NCBI GenBank assembly: GCA_002350805.1
Contig: DEFO01000007.1
Span: 1-43,103 of the forward strand
DNA: 43,103 nt
Reading direction: 5' to 3'
From: Prevotella sp. UBA2850
Lineage (GTDB): Bacteria > Bacteroidota > Bacteroidia > Bacteroidales > Bacteroidaceae
Both the position numbers and the translations under genes were made by a program. Shown piece after piece: positions 9,101 through 16,191 of the stretch (position 1 is its first letter; every line of letters starts with the position of its first letter). The notes beneath the pieces were generated by a model, which did not search any database, had not been told where the DNA came from, and saw only the letters and a list, made by a program, of their open reading frames with translations.

Positions 9101-10689
9101 AGGTTCTCGCGGATGGAGTCGATGGCGGGGTTGGTGACCTGGGCAAACTGCTGCCGGAAATAGTTGAAGAAGATCTGCGGACGGTCGCTCAGCGCGGCTA
9201 ATGGCGTGTCGTTGCCCATGGAGGCGGTGGGCTCCTGGCCGTTGGTGGCCATGGGGATGAGGGTGTTCTCGATGTCCTCCTCGCCGAATCCGAACTCCAC
9301 GCCCTTGGCGGTGAGATGGTCTACGGCGTTTTCCACCTTGCGTCCCGAGTGGATATTCTCCAGCTGTATGCGGTTGGTGTTGAGCCATTGGCGATAAGGA
9401 TGCTCAGCGGCAAGCCGTTCCTTGATCTCTCCGTCATAGTAGATTTTTCCTTCCTGGGTGTCGATCAGCAGGATTTTTCCTGGTTGCAGCCGTCCCTTCT
9501 CCGCAATCTCAGCCGGATCGAAGTCCATTACGCCCACTTCCGATGCCACCACCATCGTGTCTTTCTTCGTGATGGTGTAGCGGGCCGGCCGCAGTCCATT
9601 GCGGTCGAGCATACCGCCCGCGTATCGGCCGTCGCTGAAGAGCAGGGCGGCGGGGCCGTCCCAAGGCTCCATCAGAATGGAGTGGTATTCGTAGAAGGCT
9701 TTCAGATCCTCGCTGATGGGATTCTTGTCGTTGAAGCTCTCCGGCACCATGATGGCCATGGCATGGGGCAGCGACAGTCCGCTCATGACGAGAAACTCAA
9801 ACACGTTGTCCATGCTGGCCGAATCGCTCATGCCAGGTTGCACGATGGGCTTGATATCGCTGATGTCGCCTAAGGCACCCCCTGAGAGTACACTCTCGCG
9901 GGCTTTCATCCATCCGCGGTTGCCACGGATGGTGTTGATCTCGCCATTGTGGCACAGCAACCGGAAAGGCTGGGCGAGCGACCAAGTGGGGAAGGTGTTG
10001 GTGGAGAAGCGGCTGTGCACCAGGGCCAGTCCGCTGGTGAAGTAGTTGTTGGTCAGGTCGGGGAAATATTGCCTGAGCTGAAGACTCGACAACATGCCTT
10101 TATATACAATATTCTTGCTGGAAAGCGAGCAGATATAGAACTTGTCGTAGGGTTCCGATGGGTTTTCGCGCATGAGCTCCATAACGCGGCGCTCTATTTT
10201 CTTTCTGATCAGATAGAGGGTGCGCTCGAAAAAGGGTACGTCCTCGTCGGTGACACCGGTGACAAACACCTGTTTGATGTCGGGTTCCGTCTCTTGTGCC
10301 ATCTTACCCAGGCATTCGGGCTGTGTGGGCACCGTGCGCAGGTGCATTAGTTGCAGCCCGACACGCTCTATCTCCTCAATCATGATAGAGAGAATCTTCT
10401 GTTGCGCCTTCTGCTCCTTGGGCAGGAACACCAGACCGGTGCCGTATTTGCCTTTCTCAGGAACGGGAATACCCTGGAGCAGAATAAACTCATGAGGGAT
10501 CTGCAACATGATGCCGGCACCATCGCCCGTCTTGTTGTCTGCCCCTTCAGCGCCACGATGGCGCATGTTCTCAAGCACTTTCAGTGCGTTGTCTACCAGT
10601 TCGTGGCTTTTGTTGCCGTGAATGTTGACCACCATACCAACACCACAGGCATCATGTTCGTAGTGTGATGAATACAATCCTTTTACCAT
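6124..10689 (-). CDS. gltB: Glutamate synthase large subunit
   Basis: 1521 residues, the normal size of bacterial GltB. The ATG at 10689 (MVKGLYSSHYEHDACGVG) is chosen over the longer frame because an upstream promoter (10744-10773) leaves room for a leader of about 50 bases. Cys15 (in DACGVG) is the expected N-terminal nucleophile of the class II amidotransferase domain after removal of a short 14-residue propeptide. The FMN-binding synthase domain follows (about 830-1220) with the 3Fe-4S ligands Cys1115, Cys1121 and Cys1126 (GCVMMRKCNLNTC), and then the GXGXG helix domain at about 1270-1500 (GGRVVVLGETGRNFAAGMSGG). It makes two glutamates from glutamine and 2-oxoglutarate, with electrons supplied by GltD. 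Confidence 0.97.
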   Translation of the reverse strand: MVKGLYSSHYEHDACGVGMVVNIHGNKSHELVDNALKVLENMRHRGAEGADNKTGDGAGIMLQIPHEFILLQGIPVPEKGKYGTGLVFLPKEQKAQQKILSIMIEEIERVGLQLMHLRTVPTQPECLGKMAQETEPDIKQVFVTGVTDEDVPFFERTLYLIRKKIERRVMELMRENPSEPYDKFYICSLSSKNIVYKGMLSSLQLRQYFPDLTNNYFTSGLALVHSRFSTNTFPTWSLAQPFRLLCHNGEINTIRGNRGWMKARESVLSGGALGDISDIKPIVQPGMSDSASMDNVFEFLVMSGLSLPHAMAIMVPESFNDKNPISEDLKAFYEYHSILMEPWDGPAALLFSDGRYAGGMLDRNGLRPARYTITKKDTMVVASEVGVMDFDPAEIAEKGRLQPGKILLIDTQEGKIYYDGEIKERLAAEHPYRQWLNTNRIQLENIHSGRKVENAVDHLTAKGVEFGFGEEDIENTLIPMATNGQEPTASMGNDTPLAALSDRPQIFFNYFRQQFAQVTNPAIDSIRENLVMSLTEYIGRVGTGILNPDESNCKMVRLPHPILTNTQLDILCNIRYKGFNTVKLPILFEVERGEEGLQEALDDICRKAEKSVDEGCNYIILTDRGADERHACIPSLLAVSAVHHYLINVGKRVQTALIVESGEIREVMHAALLLGYGASALCPYMVYAILDDLVKRKKIQENYATAEANYIKAVKKGLLKIMAKMGISTIRSYRGAKIFESVGLSESLLRNYFGTTVSTIGGIGLKTIARDAIAFHDMAFRNGGHLLPNQGQFHYRKDGIRHAWNPETIISLQRAVRTNRFEDFKKYTELADKKDRPIFIRDFFDFKRNPIDISKVEPVESIVKHFVTGAMSFGALSKEAHEALALAMNKLGTRSNTGEGGEDEERFHTSVDGISLSSKTKQVASGRFGVTTKYLVNAEEIQIKVAQGAKPGEGGQLPGFKVNEVIAKTRHSIPGISLISPPPHHDIYSIEDLAQLIFDLKNVNPKAAISVKLVAESGVGTIAAGVAKAKADLIVISGAEGGTGASPASSMRFAGISPEIGIAETQQTLVKNGLRGKVRLQVDGQLKTGRDVILMALLGAEEFGFGTAALITLGCVMMRKCNLNTCPMGVATQDPKLRAHFRGNYHYVVNFFTMLAEEVRGYLAEMGFTRLEDIVGRTDLILLHDCGGATEDPVWKVAPALRDKYESLDFSRLLHQEQHPHTTHYHSENQIHDLSNVLDQQLIRGARKAVENNGEADLDFSIKNTDRAVGAMLSGYIERHRSEAIARGEATDETTDDITINVKFKGSAGQSFGAFLVKGVDFKLEGDTNDYFAKGLSGGRISILPPIRSNFAAEDNIIAGNTGLYGATSGELYINGKVGERFGVRNSGATAVIEGAGDHCCEYMTGGRVVVLGETGRNFAAGMSGGVAYVWDKNHNFDYFCNMDMVEINLVEENTYRKELHELIRQHYLYTGSKLARMMLDDWNRYVEDFIQVVPIEYKRVLQEEQVRKLQQKIADMQRDY

Positions 10690-10743
10690 TTGCTTTCTTT
10701 TCTTCTTGTTGGCTATTTGCCCACTTTTGCTACATTTTGCTTG

Positions 10744-10773
10744 CAAAGTTAATAATTATATTTCATTTAGCAA
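10744..10773 (-). promoter_or_regulatory. Promoter of gltB-gltD
   Basis: On the minus strand TTG (10773-10771), a 19-base AT-rich spacer and TAACTTTG (10751-10744) give a complete Bacteroidota-type -33/-7 promoter. The predicted leader before the gltB ATG is about 50 bases. Confidence 0.75.
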
Positions 10774-11036
10774 TAGTTTTCTTGGTTTTCTCTGATAGTT
10801 TAGCTATAAATGAACCGTATTCTTGAAAATCATTGGCAATATGTTGGTTTGTGTGTGGTAAAAGATTTCTGGGGAAATGATGGATGACGGGCAAATCAGT
10901 AGTGGGAGACAAAAAGCCCATTCAGCTTTCTTGCCTCCTGTTGATGAGTGTATCGGCTTCTGATTTTCAGTAAGCCACTTTATGATTTAGTGGAGTTGAA
11001 TTTTGTTTGTTGCTTCAGAAATACCAGTCACACAAC
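10774..11036. other. AT-rich intergenic stretch, no gene seen
   Basis: This lies between the gltB promoter and the end of the glycosyltransferase pair. I see no open frame with family resemblance. A small stem (CCACT 10975-10979 with AGTGG 10989-10993) could end the glycosyltransferase transcript on the minus strand, but there is no T-run after it. Confidence 0.4.
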
Positions 11037-11825
11037 TTATCCTTCACGCTTTTTCTTACCGATTGCCCGGAAAATGAAACAAAAATGCATGAAAAGCGTG
11101 GGCAATAATCCGTAGTGGCGGCGCATTACCGTGAACCGCTCTTGCAGGGAGGCCCGATGATTCTTTACCGACATTCCGCCCTCAAGATAGTCGCACAGCA
11201 CGAGGTGACTGTTGAGCAGCGGGCGGTGCTGTCTGTGTGCTTCCTTCATCACGCGGATGCACCAGTCGACGTCGGCACTCAACCGAAAGCGCAGATCGTA
11301 TGGGGTGGCTTTGGCGATGGAGGTCAGTGCATAGAACGACTGATGGCAGACCAACATGCCGTTCAAGAACGACCGCCACGAGAGCTTCTCGGGCGGGGCG
11401 AGGCGACGGCGGTAGAGAAAGCGTCCTTGGTCGTCGACGATGTTGGTGTCGCCGTAGAGTACACCGGGCAAGGGCGTGGCCTTTCCGATAGCTGCCGCTA
11501 ACTGTTCGAGCGTATCGGAATCCGGCAGCTTGTCGCCCGCGTTGAGAAACACTACGTAGTCGCCGGTGGCGCGCTTGAGGCCACGGTTCATGGCGTCGTA
11601 GAGTCCGCCGTCGGTTTCGGTGACGATGATCACGTCGTGGGCAGAGCTTTCCTGATCGCTGACCTGCTTGTATTCGTTGGCAATCTCTAAGGTCTTGTCG
11701 CGCGAGCAGCCGTCTTGGATGATGTGTTCTACCTCTGGATAGGTCTGTCGCAACACGCTGTCGGTTGTGCGCTGCAGTTCATGCCCGGCGTTGTATGTGC
11801 AAGTGATGATGGTGAACTTGATCAT
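11037..11825 (-). CDS. Family 2 glycosyltransferase
   Basis: 262 residues. The N-terminus has the GT-A nucleotide-binding fold (FTIITCTYNAGHELQRTTDSVLRQTYP, then IIQDGCSRDKT), the motif 'TDGGLYDAMNRGLKRATGDYVVFLNAGD', where NAGD takes the place of the metal-binding DxD, and a C-terminal acceptor region (DVDWCIRVM). Enzymes of this WcaA-like type add single sugars from nucleotide-sugars during surface polysaccharide or glycan synthesis at the inner face of the membrane. Its start overlaps the stop of the upstream GT4 gene by 4 bases, so the two are co-translated and probably act on the same glycan. The sugar donor and acceptor cannot be read from the sequence. Confidence 0.9.
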   Translation of the reverse strand: MIKFTIITCTYNAGHELQRTTDSVLRQTYPEVEHIIQDGCSRDKTLEIANEYKQVSDQESSAHDVIIVTETDGGLYDAMNRGLKRATGDYVVFLNAGDKLPDSDTLEQLAAAIGKATPLPGVLYGDTNIVDDQGRFLYRRRLAPPEKLSWRSFLNGMLVCHQSFYALTSIAKATPYDLRFRLSADVDWCIRVMKEAHRQHRPLLNSHLVLCDYLEGGMSVKNHRASLQERFTVMRRHYGLLPTLFMHFCFIFRAIGKKKREG

Positions 11826-13096
11826 ATTCTTCTTTTGCTGTCGTCCAACACCTTATTATATAGCTTGATATATTGGTTGGCAACACTTTGTTGTGAATAA
11901 TGAGCTGTCACTTTGCTGACAGCATTTTGGCTCAACTGGGCATAGTCTGGCGAAGTCAGCACCCATTCAATGCCCCTCTCCAAGTCGTCGCTGTCCTGGT
12001 AGTGGGCCACGTAGCCGTTTTGCAGATGGTCGATCTCCTCTGGAATGCCGCCCACATTGAAGCCAACACAAGGTAATCCGCAGGCCATGGCCTCCATGAT
12101 CGTGTTGGGAAGGTTCTCGGAGAGCGAAGGCAACACAAAGACATCGCAGGCGCTGTAGGCTTGTGAGGCCAATTGGGGATTGTTGATGTAGCCCAAGGGA
12201 TAGACGGGCAGGTCAAATTTGTCGGCTATCTCCTCGGCGTGGCCGCCCATGACGACGATAGCGGTATCGGAAGCAAGCGTTGGCTGTTCAGTCACTAATT
12301 TTTTACAGGCCCGGATGAGATAGTCCATACCTTTGTTGACGTTGGTGACACGCTGTGAAACGAAGAGAATGAGCTTTTTGTCGGCAGGCAGATGCAGGTG
12401 GTTGCGGCAGTCGGACTTGTGTTGCGGATGGAATACCCGCGTGTCGATGGCATTGGGAATGCTCTCCACTCGCTGTCCCCGGAGCAGGGCGCTGGCCTTT
12501 GCCTCGTTGGCAAGCCATTGCGAACAAGCCACAAAGGCGACGCTGTATTTATCAAGGAGCTTCTTTTTGCGCCGCCACACCTTTGCCGCCACGTCGTTTC
12601 GCCCACCACCGCCCGGCAGGTATTGGCAGTTGGCACAGCCCTGCTCAAAATTGCGGCAGCCGAGTGTGAGATGGCAGATGCCCGTAGCCGGCCACATGTC
12701 GTGCATGGTCCACACCACGGGCTTGCCACTCTGTAGAATCTTCTGGATGCTCTTCAGTGAGAGCATGCCCTGATTGATCCAGTTCAGATGAATAACGTCG
12801 GCCTCTTGAAACTCTTTCGTGCCGGTGATGTCGGAACCGCTGTTGGCGATGTCTATCTCGAAAAGATGGCGGCGCTTGAAGTGCAGGTGAAGAAAGATGC
12901 ACCACCGCTCCCACAGGAAGTGCCATTGCAGCAGCCACTTGTGGGGCAGTGCCGCCACGGTGATGTCGTCGGTCTCCTTGTCTGTCACCAGCATCATGGT
13001 CTTGACACCGCTGTTGTTGAGCGCGTCCTTGAGCCGGTTGGCGGCGATTGCCGCCCCGCCTGTGCGCTCGCTTGTGTTTACGATCAGAACTCTCAT
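11822..13096 (-). CDS. Family 4 (group 1) glycosyltransferase
   Basis: 424 residues from the ATG at 13096 (MRVLIVNTSERTGGAAIAANRL). The frame stays open for 54 more codons upstream, but these run through the promoter at 13132-13139 and do not resemble the family. It has a GT-B fold: an N-terminal acceptor domain with a cysteine-rich loop (CHLTLGCRNFEQGCANC, about residues 160-177) seen in a Bacteroidales subgroup, and a C-terminal donor domain with 'LPSLSENLPNTIMEAMACGLPCVGF', including the E-x7-E nucleotide-sugar site. It is the first gene of the two-gene glycosyltransferase operon. The product is unknown; a surface polysaccharide or protein O-glycan is plausible. Confidence 0.9.
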   Translation of the reverse strand: MRVLIVNTSERTGGAAIAANRLKDALNNSGVKTMMLVTDKETDDITVAALPHKWLLQWHFLWERWCIFLHLHFKRRHLFEIDIANSGSDITGTKEFQEADVIHLNWINQGMLSLKSIQKILQSGKPVVWTMHDMWPATGICHLTLGCRNFEQGCANCQYLPGGGGRNDVAAKVWRRKKKLLDKYSVAFVACSQWLANEAKASALLRGQRVESIPNAIDTRVFHPQHKSDCRNHLHLPADKKLILFVSQRVTNVNKGMDYLIRACKKLVTEQPTLASDTAIVVMGGHAEEIADKFDLPVYPLGYINNPQLASQAYSACDVFVLPSLSENLPNTIMEAMACGLPCVGFNVGGIPEEIDHLQNGYVAHYQDSDDLERGIEWVLTSPDYAQLSQNAVSKVTAHYSQQSVANQYIKLYNKVLDDSKRRI

Positions 13097-13131
13097 TGTC
13101 GTGAATATTGTCGTCTTTTCGTTGAGCGTTG

Positions 13132-13139
13132 CAAACTTA
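13132..13139 (-). promoter_or_regulatory. Bacteroidota-type -7 box for the glycosyltransferase pair
   Basis: On the minus strand this reads TAAGTTTG, a full TAnnTTTG match, 35 bases before the chosen GT4 start at 13096. Confidence 0.6.
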
Positions 13140-13274
13140 CACAAAAATATTGGAATATCCGTCGCTTTTTTGTCGAAAAATACGGATAAGGTTGTCAGGC
13201 TTTTATAAGAATTGTACAATGGCGCTACATCGTAAGTCCAGTGGGTGAGAGATGGCAATGCGCCTTGGGAGGGG

Positions 13275-13384
13275 CTTTTTTCCTACCGCGCAGTGCGCGG
13301 GTATCTAAGAAAATTGGAGAATATTTTAGAATATCTGAGAATAATATTCTTGATATCCCGCCACGGCGGGTAGGAGGAGAAAAC
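13275..13384. repeat. Nested palindromic element (imperfect inverted repeat with a small hairpin in each arm)
   Basis: The two ends match in inverted orientation: TTTTTTCCTACC near 13275-13287 against GGTAGGAGGAGAAAA near 13369-13383. The match continues inward through TATC and AAGAA. Each arm holds its own GC hairpin: CCGCGC-AGT-GCGCGG at 13286-13300 and CCCGCC-AC-GGCGGG at 13357-13370. The centre is AT-rich (AGAATAT...ATATTCT). The whole could fold as a long hairpin or as a cross shape. It carries no gene and resembles a REP- or MITE-like element, but I do not recognise the family. Confidence 0.55.
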
Positions 13385-13812
13385 CAAGCGATGCTGTTGT
13401 TCTTGACATACAAGGGGCTTTCATGGTTTTGATTATAAATCATCCGCTATGGCGAAAAAAGTGCGCGAAGGCGAACTTGCAACTTACGCAAAACAATCAT
13501 TTACCATCTGAATATTGCTGAAGATTGGCGTATGTTAATAAACAAGGCAAGTTTAAAAATGAAGATATTTTGGGTACATCGCATTGAAAGCCCTATTTTT
13601 GAAGCCGTAAAGAGGCAGATGCCCGTCCTTCCTCTTTTTGCTGTTTGTCTTGCAAAACTCATCATCTGTGTCGATGGTTGCGTATTAGCGGGAACCAATC
13701 CAACTTTTTGCCATGATGGTTAATGTATGACAACGATGTGAATAGAAATAATTGGATGTTAAAAAGAAGTAAATAAAATAAATAATATTGTGATATCTCA
13801 ACAATATTTATC
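13385..13812. other. Gene-poor AT-rich stretch
   Basis: Short open frames of 60-73 codons occur on both strands over the same bases (for example 13501-13698 minus and 13532-13723 plus), but neither resembles a family I know and none has a promoter or clear start. I read the stretch as non-coding or as decayed DNA. Confidence 0.4.
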
Positions 13813-13820
13813 TATATTTG
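13813..13820 (+). promoter_or_regulatory. -7 box before the broken exported-protein gene
   Basis: TATATTTG matches TAnnTTTG and lies 29 bases before the ATG at 13850. A TTG at 13788-13790 is 22 bases upstream, a little further than usual. It probably also serves the gene starting at 14073. Confidence 0.55.
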
Positions 13821-13849
13821 CGAATGAATACTAACTAACTCTATAGATT

Positions 13850-14057
13850 ATGAGACAATTAATTTTAATCATTGTTACGCTGTTGCTATCATTTACAGCA
13901 AAAGCACAATAGACCGTCCTTAAAAGCTATGCCTGGAGCTTTTATTACAATAAAAGAAAATTCTAGGCTTATTTTAAGAGACAAAGAATCACTAAATATA
14001 CCTACGGGTGTGTCTTTCAAATTATCCCACGGTAAAATTGAATTATTTTGCAAATGA
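13850..14057 (+). pseudogene. Frameshifted remnant of a small exported protein
   Basis: The ATG at 13850 starts a perfect signal peptide (MRQLILIIVTLLLSFTAKAQ) that hits TAG at 13910-13912, exactly at the expected cleavage point. In another frame the sequence then continues without stops for about 48 codons to TGA at 14055-14057. That part includes 'ITIKENSRLILRDKESLNIP', which looks like the repetitive beta-structure at the start of many secreted Bacteroidota proteins. A small insertion or deletion near 13905, or a short programmed shift, would join them. The joined product would be only about 65 residues, so the gene is probably also truncated at its 3' end. A promoter lies just upstream. 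Confidence 0.6.
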
Positions 14058-14072
14058 TATAAAGTGGACGCT

Positions 14073-14822
14073 ATGGAAAAGTTAAGATTATTTCAACTGG
14101 CTTTGTTGGCCATGGTATGTTTGCCGCTGTCCGCCCAAGAACGGGTGTATTCCAACTTTCTTCATGAGGGGAAGACCTGGAGACTTCAACAAGTGGTTGC
14201 CTACGCCACTTCTGAGGTCACTGTTACGGTGGCCGGAGACATCCTTGCCGGCGGGAAGAGCTGCAAGCAACTCGTCTGCGATGACGGCGGAGAAAAGACG
14301 CTCTTTGCCGTGATGGTTGAGGAGGGAGAGAAGGTGTACGAGTATGAAGGCGGAAAATTTGTCCCTGTGTATGACTTCGGACTGAAGGAGGGCGACACTC
14401 TTCGCTGCACTGACGACACTATCGTGGTGACGGCTACCGACACGGTGGAATACAACGGCAAAAAATTCAGACGGCTGCTCCTGCACAAGACCAATGGCTA
14501 CACCACAGACTGTTTAGCCGATGATTTTTATGAATACTGGGTTGAGGGCATCGGTAGCGAGTATGCGCCCAACCAGCCGTATAGCTTCGCCACGCCCGGC
14601 AACCGCTACCGCCTGCTGACAGTGGACGACAACGGGGAGATGCTGATGGATGCGGAAGGCAGGCAAAAACTCTTTCCTCCTGTGTTGACGGGCATCAGAC
14701 CGGCGACTCAACCCGACCGACATGCGGGTGAGGAGACCTTCGACCTCTCCGGGCGCAAGATTCACCAGCCCCAGCCTCACCAGCCCTACATACGCGGGGG
14801 AAAGAAATACGTCGGCCGGTAG
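14073..14822 (+). CDS. Secreted protein of unknown function with T9SS-like C-terminal tail
   Basis: 249 residues from the ATG at 14073; a GTG three codons earlier (14064) is less likely. Residues 1-22 (MEKLRLFQLALLAMVCLPLSAQ) form a signal peptide. The body (YSNFLHEGKTWRLQQVV, GDTLRCTDDTIVV, FYEYWVEGIGSEYAPNQPY) has the style of a secreted beta-rich Prevotella/Bacteroides family without known activity. The end 'FDLSGRKIHQPQPHQPYIRGGKKYVGR' resembles the Prevotella tail (LDGRR...GIYIVNGKKVVK) also found on the amylase and GH53 proteins in this window, although here it is more degenerate. It follows the broken gene at 13850 by 15 bases and probably shares its promoter. Confidence 0.75.
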   Translation: MEKLRLFQLALLAMVCLPLSAQERVYSNFLHEGKTWRLQQVVAYATSEVTVTVAGDILAGGKSCKQLVCDDGGEKTLFAVMVEEGEKVYEYEGGKFVPVYDFGLKEGDTLRCTDDTIVVTATDTVEYNGKKFRRLLLHKTNGYTTDCLADDFYEYWVEGIGSEYAPNQPYSFATPGNRYRLLTVDDNGEMLMDAEGRQKLFPPVLTGIRPATQPDRHAGEETFDLSGRKIHQPQPHQPYIRGGKKYVGR

Positions 14823-15009
14823 GAGCGTGTATTCATTCATTACCAAAGCCATAAAACCCTTCGTGCCGAAGGCAAAGACCCCGCCGGCCTCCCTAAAAGG
14901 ACGCCCCCCAGCCTCCTCTTTTAGAAGCTGGTAAGGAAATGCGTGTTAAATATCTATAAATCTTTTATGGCTGTACACCTGCGGACGGGCGTATATAAAA
15001 AATAATGTG
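14823..15009. other. Intergenic stretch before the ribosomal operon
   Basis: No gene is seen. A hairpin CCTTCG-TGC-CGAAGG (14859-14873) and a weaker one (CCAGC...GCTGG near 14909-14932) may end the upstream transcript, but neither is followed by a T-run. Confidence 0.35.
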
Positions 15010-15017
15010 TAATTTTG
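15010..15017 (+). promoter_or_regulatory. Bacteroidota-type -7 box of the rplM operon
   Basis: TAATTTTG is a full TAnnTTTG match. Transcription from about 15024 would give a long leader of about 170 bases before rplM. Confidence 0.65.
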
Positions 15018-15023
15018 CGCACC

Positions 15024-15193
15024 GATTATTATGAGGGAACACTTAGAACCCTCCTTCCGGGAGTGTTAATAGTCATGCTTTTGGCCGAGCATGGCGGTTA
15101 GAGAATCGCTCGGAAAACCTGCGAGGACATATCCACAAGGATGTGCCCAAGCACGTAAATAAAAAGTTTTTTAGTAGTTATTAAAAAAATCAA
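15024..15193 (+). promoter_or_regulatory. Structured 5' leader of rplM-rpsI, candidate ribosomal-protein leader
   Basis: Several stems can be drawn: AACACT (15038-15043) with AGTGTT (15062-15067) enclosing CCC/GGG; CATGCT (15074-15079) with AGCATG (15088-15093); and, excluding the latter, CCGAGC (15085-15090) with GCTCGG (15108-15113), itself in competition with CTCG (15109-15112) / CGAG (15122-15125). Alternative pairing in a long leader ahead of L13 is what autoregulated ribosomal-protein operons show in other phyla. Function here is inferred only from position and folding. Confidence 0.45.
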
Positions 15194-15655
15194 ATGGACA
15201 CATTAAGTTTCAAGACTGTCTCCGCCAATAAGGAGACGGTAAAGAAGGAGTGGGTCGTGGTAGACGCAACCGATCAGGTTGTGGGCCGTCTGTGCTCAAA
15301 GGTTGCCAAACTGCTCCGTGGCAAGTACAAGCCGTCATTCACGCCGCACGTAGATTGCGGTGACAACGTCATCCTGATCAATGCCGCTAAGGTACGCTTC
15401 ACCGGCAAGAAGGAGACCGACAAAATCTACACCCGCTATACTGGTTATCCCGGTGGCCAGCGCTTCAACACTCCCGCAGAACTTCGCAAGCGCCCCGGCG
15501 GTATCGACAAGATCATCCGTCACGCCGTGAAGGGTATGCTCCCCAAGGGTCCCTTAGGCCGCTCATTGATGGACAATCTCTATGTTTTTGAAGGTCCCGA
15601 GCACGACAAGGAAGCTCAGAAGCCCAAGTCAGTCGACATTAACCAGTATAAATAA
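15194..15655 (+). CDS. rplM: 50S ribosomal protein L13
   Basis: 153 residues. It is recognised by 'WVVVDATDQVVGRLCSKVA', 'GKYKPSFTPHVDCGDNVI', 'YTRYTGYPGG' and 'AVKGMLPKGPLGR', all hallmarks of L13. It is an early-assembling large-subunit protein and the first gene of the rplM-rpsI-rpsB-tsf cluster, 10 bases ahead of rpsI. A long leader precedes it. Confidence 0.98.
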   Translation: MDTLSFKTVSANKETVKKEWVVVDATDQVVGRLCSKVAKLLRGKYKPSFTPHVDCGDNVILINAAKVRFTGKKETDKIYTRYTGYPGGQRFNTPAELRKRPGGIDKIIRHAVKGMLPKGPLGRSLMDNLYVFEGPEHDKEAQKPKSVDINQYK

Positions 15656-15665
15656 TTAAGGAAAG

Positions 15666-16052
15666 ATGGAAGTAATTAATGCACTTGGCCGTCGCAAGAG
15701 CGCCGTTGCGCGCGTTTTCCTCAGTGAGGGAACCGGCAAGATAACAATCAACAAAAAGGACATCAAGGATTTCTTCCCCTCTGCCATTCTGCAGTATGTC
15801 GTGAAACAGCCTCTGCAGCTTCTCGATGTTGCTGAGAAATATGACATCAAGGCCAACCTCGACGGTGGCGGCTTCACAGGTCAGAGCCAGGCTCTGCGCC
15901 TCGCCATTGCCCGCGCCTTGGTGAAGGTGAATGCTGAGGACAAGAAACAGCTCAAGGATGCTGGTTTCCTGACACGCGACAGCCGTGCTGTTGAGCGTAA
16001 GAAGCCGGGACGTCCCAAGGCTCGCCGTCGCTTCCAGTTCAGTAAGCGTTAA
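15666..16052 (+). CDS. rpsI: 30S ribosomal protein S9
   Basis: 128 residues. 'INALGRRKSAVARVFLSEGTGKITIN' at the start and the basic tail 'RKKPGRPKARRRFQFSKR', whose last residues reach the P-site tRNA, identify S9. It lies directly after rplM, the standard pairing. A purine-rich AGGAAAGATGG context precedes the ATG. Confidence 0.98.
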   Translation: MEVINALGRRKSAVARVFLSEGTGKITINKKDIKDFFPSAILQYVVKQPLQLLDVAEKYDIKANLDGGGFTGQSQALRLAIARALVKVNAEDKKQLKDAGFLTRDSRAVERKKPGRPKARRRFQFSKR

Positions 16053-16191
16053 CCACTGGACTGCGTGTTTAGCATCTAAATCCAGTAGATTCCAACCCGT
16101 GTCGGACTACCACTGGATTGATTCTAAGCCCAACCGCCAAATGGCGGCATAGAATTCAACAGAAAGTAAACAAACAAAAACAAGCAAGACA
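16053..16191 (+). promoter_or_regulatory. Structured spacer before rpsB, candidate S2 leader with competing stems
   Basis: TCCAGT (16081-16086) can pair either with ACTGGA at 16055-16060 or with ACTGGA at 16112-16117, the latter extendable to 8 bp (AATCCAGT 16079-16086 with ACTGGATT 16112-16119). Next to it, ATTCTA (16121-16126) pairs with TAGAAT (16150-16155) around an inner hairpin CCGCC-AAAT-GGCGG (16134-16147). No TAnnTTTG promoter is seen, so rpsB-tsf is probably read from the rplM promoter and this spacer is a site for RNA-level control. Confidence 0.5.

Noticed and set aside
13501..13723. Overlapping 63-65-codon frames on both strands in the gene-poor stretch
   Set aside because: They cover the same bases on both strands, have no ribosome site or promoter, and match no family I know; neither can be preferred.
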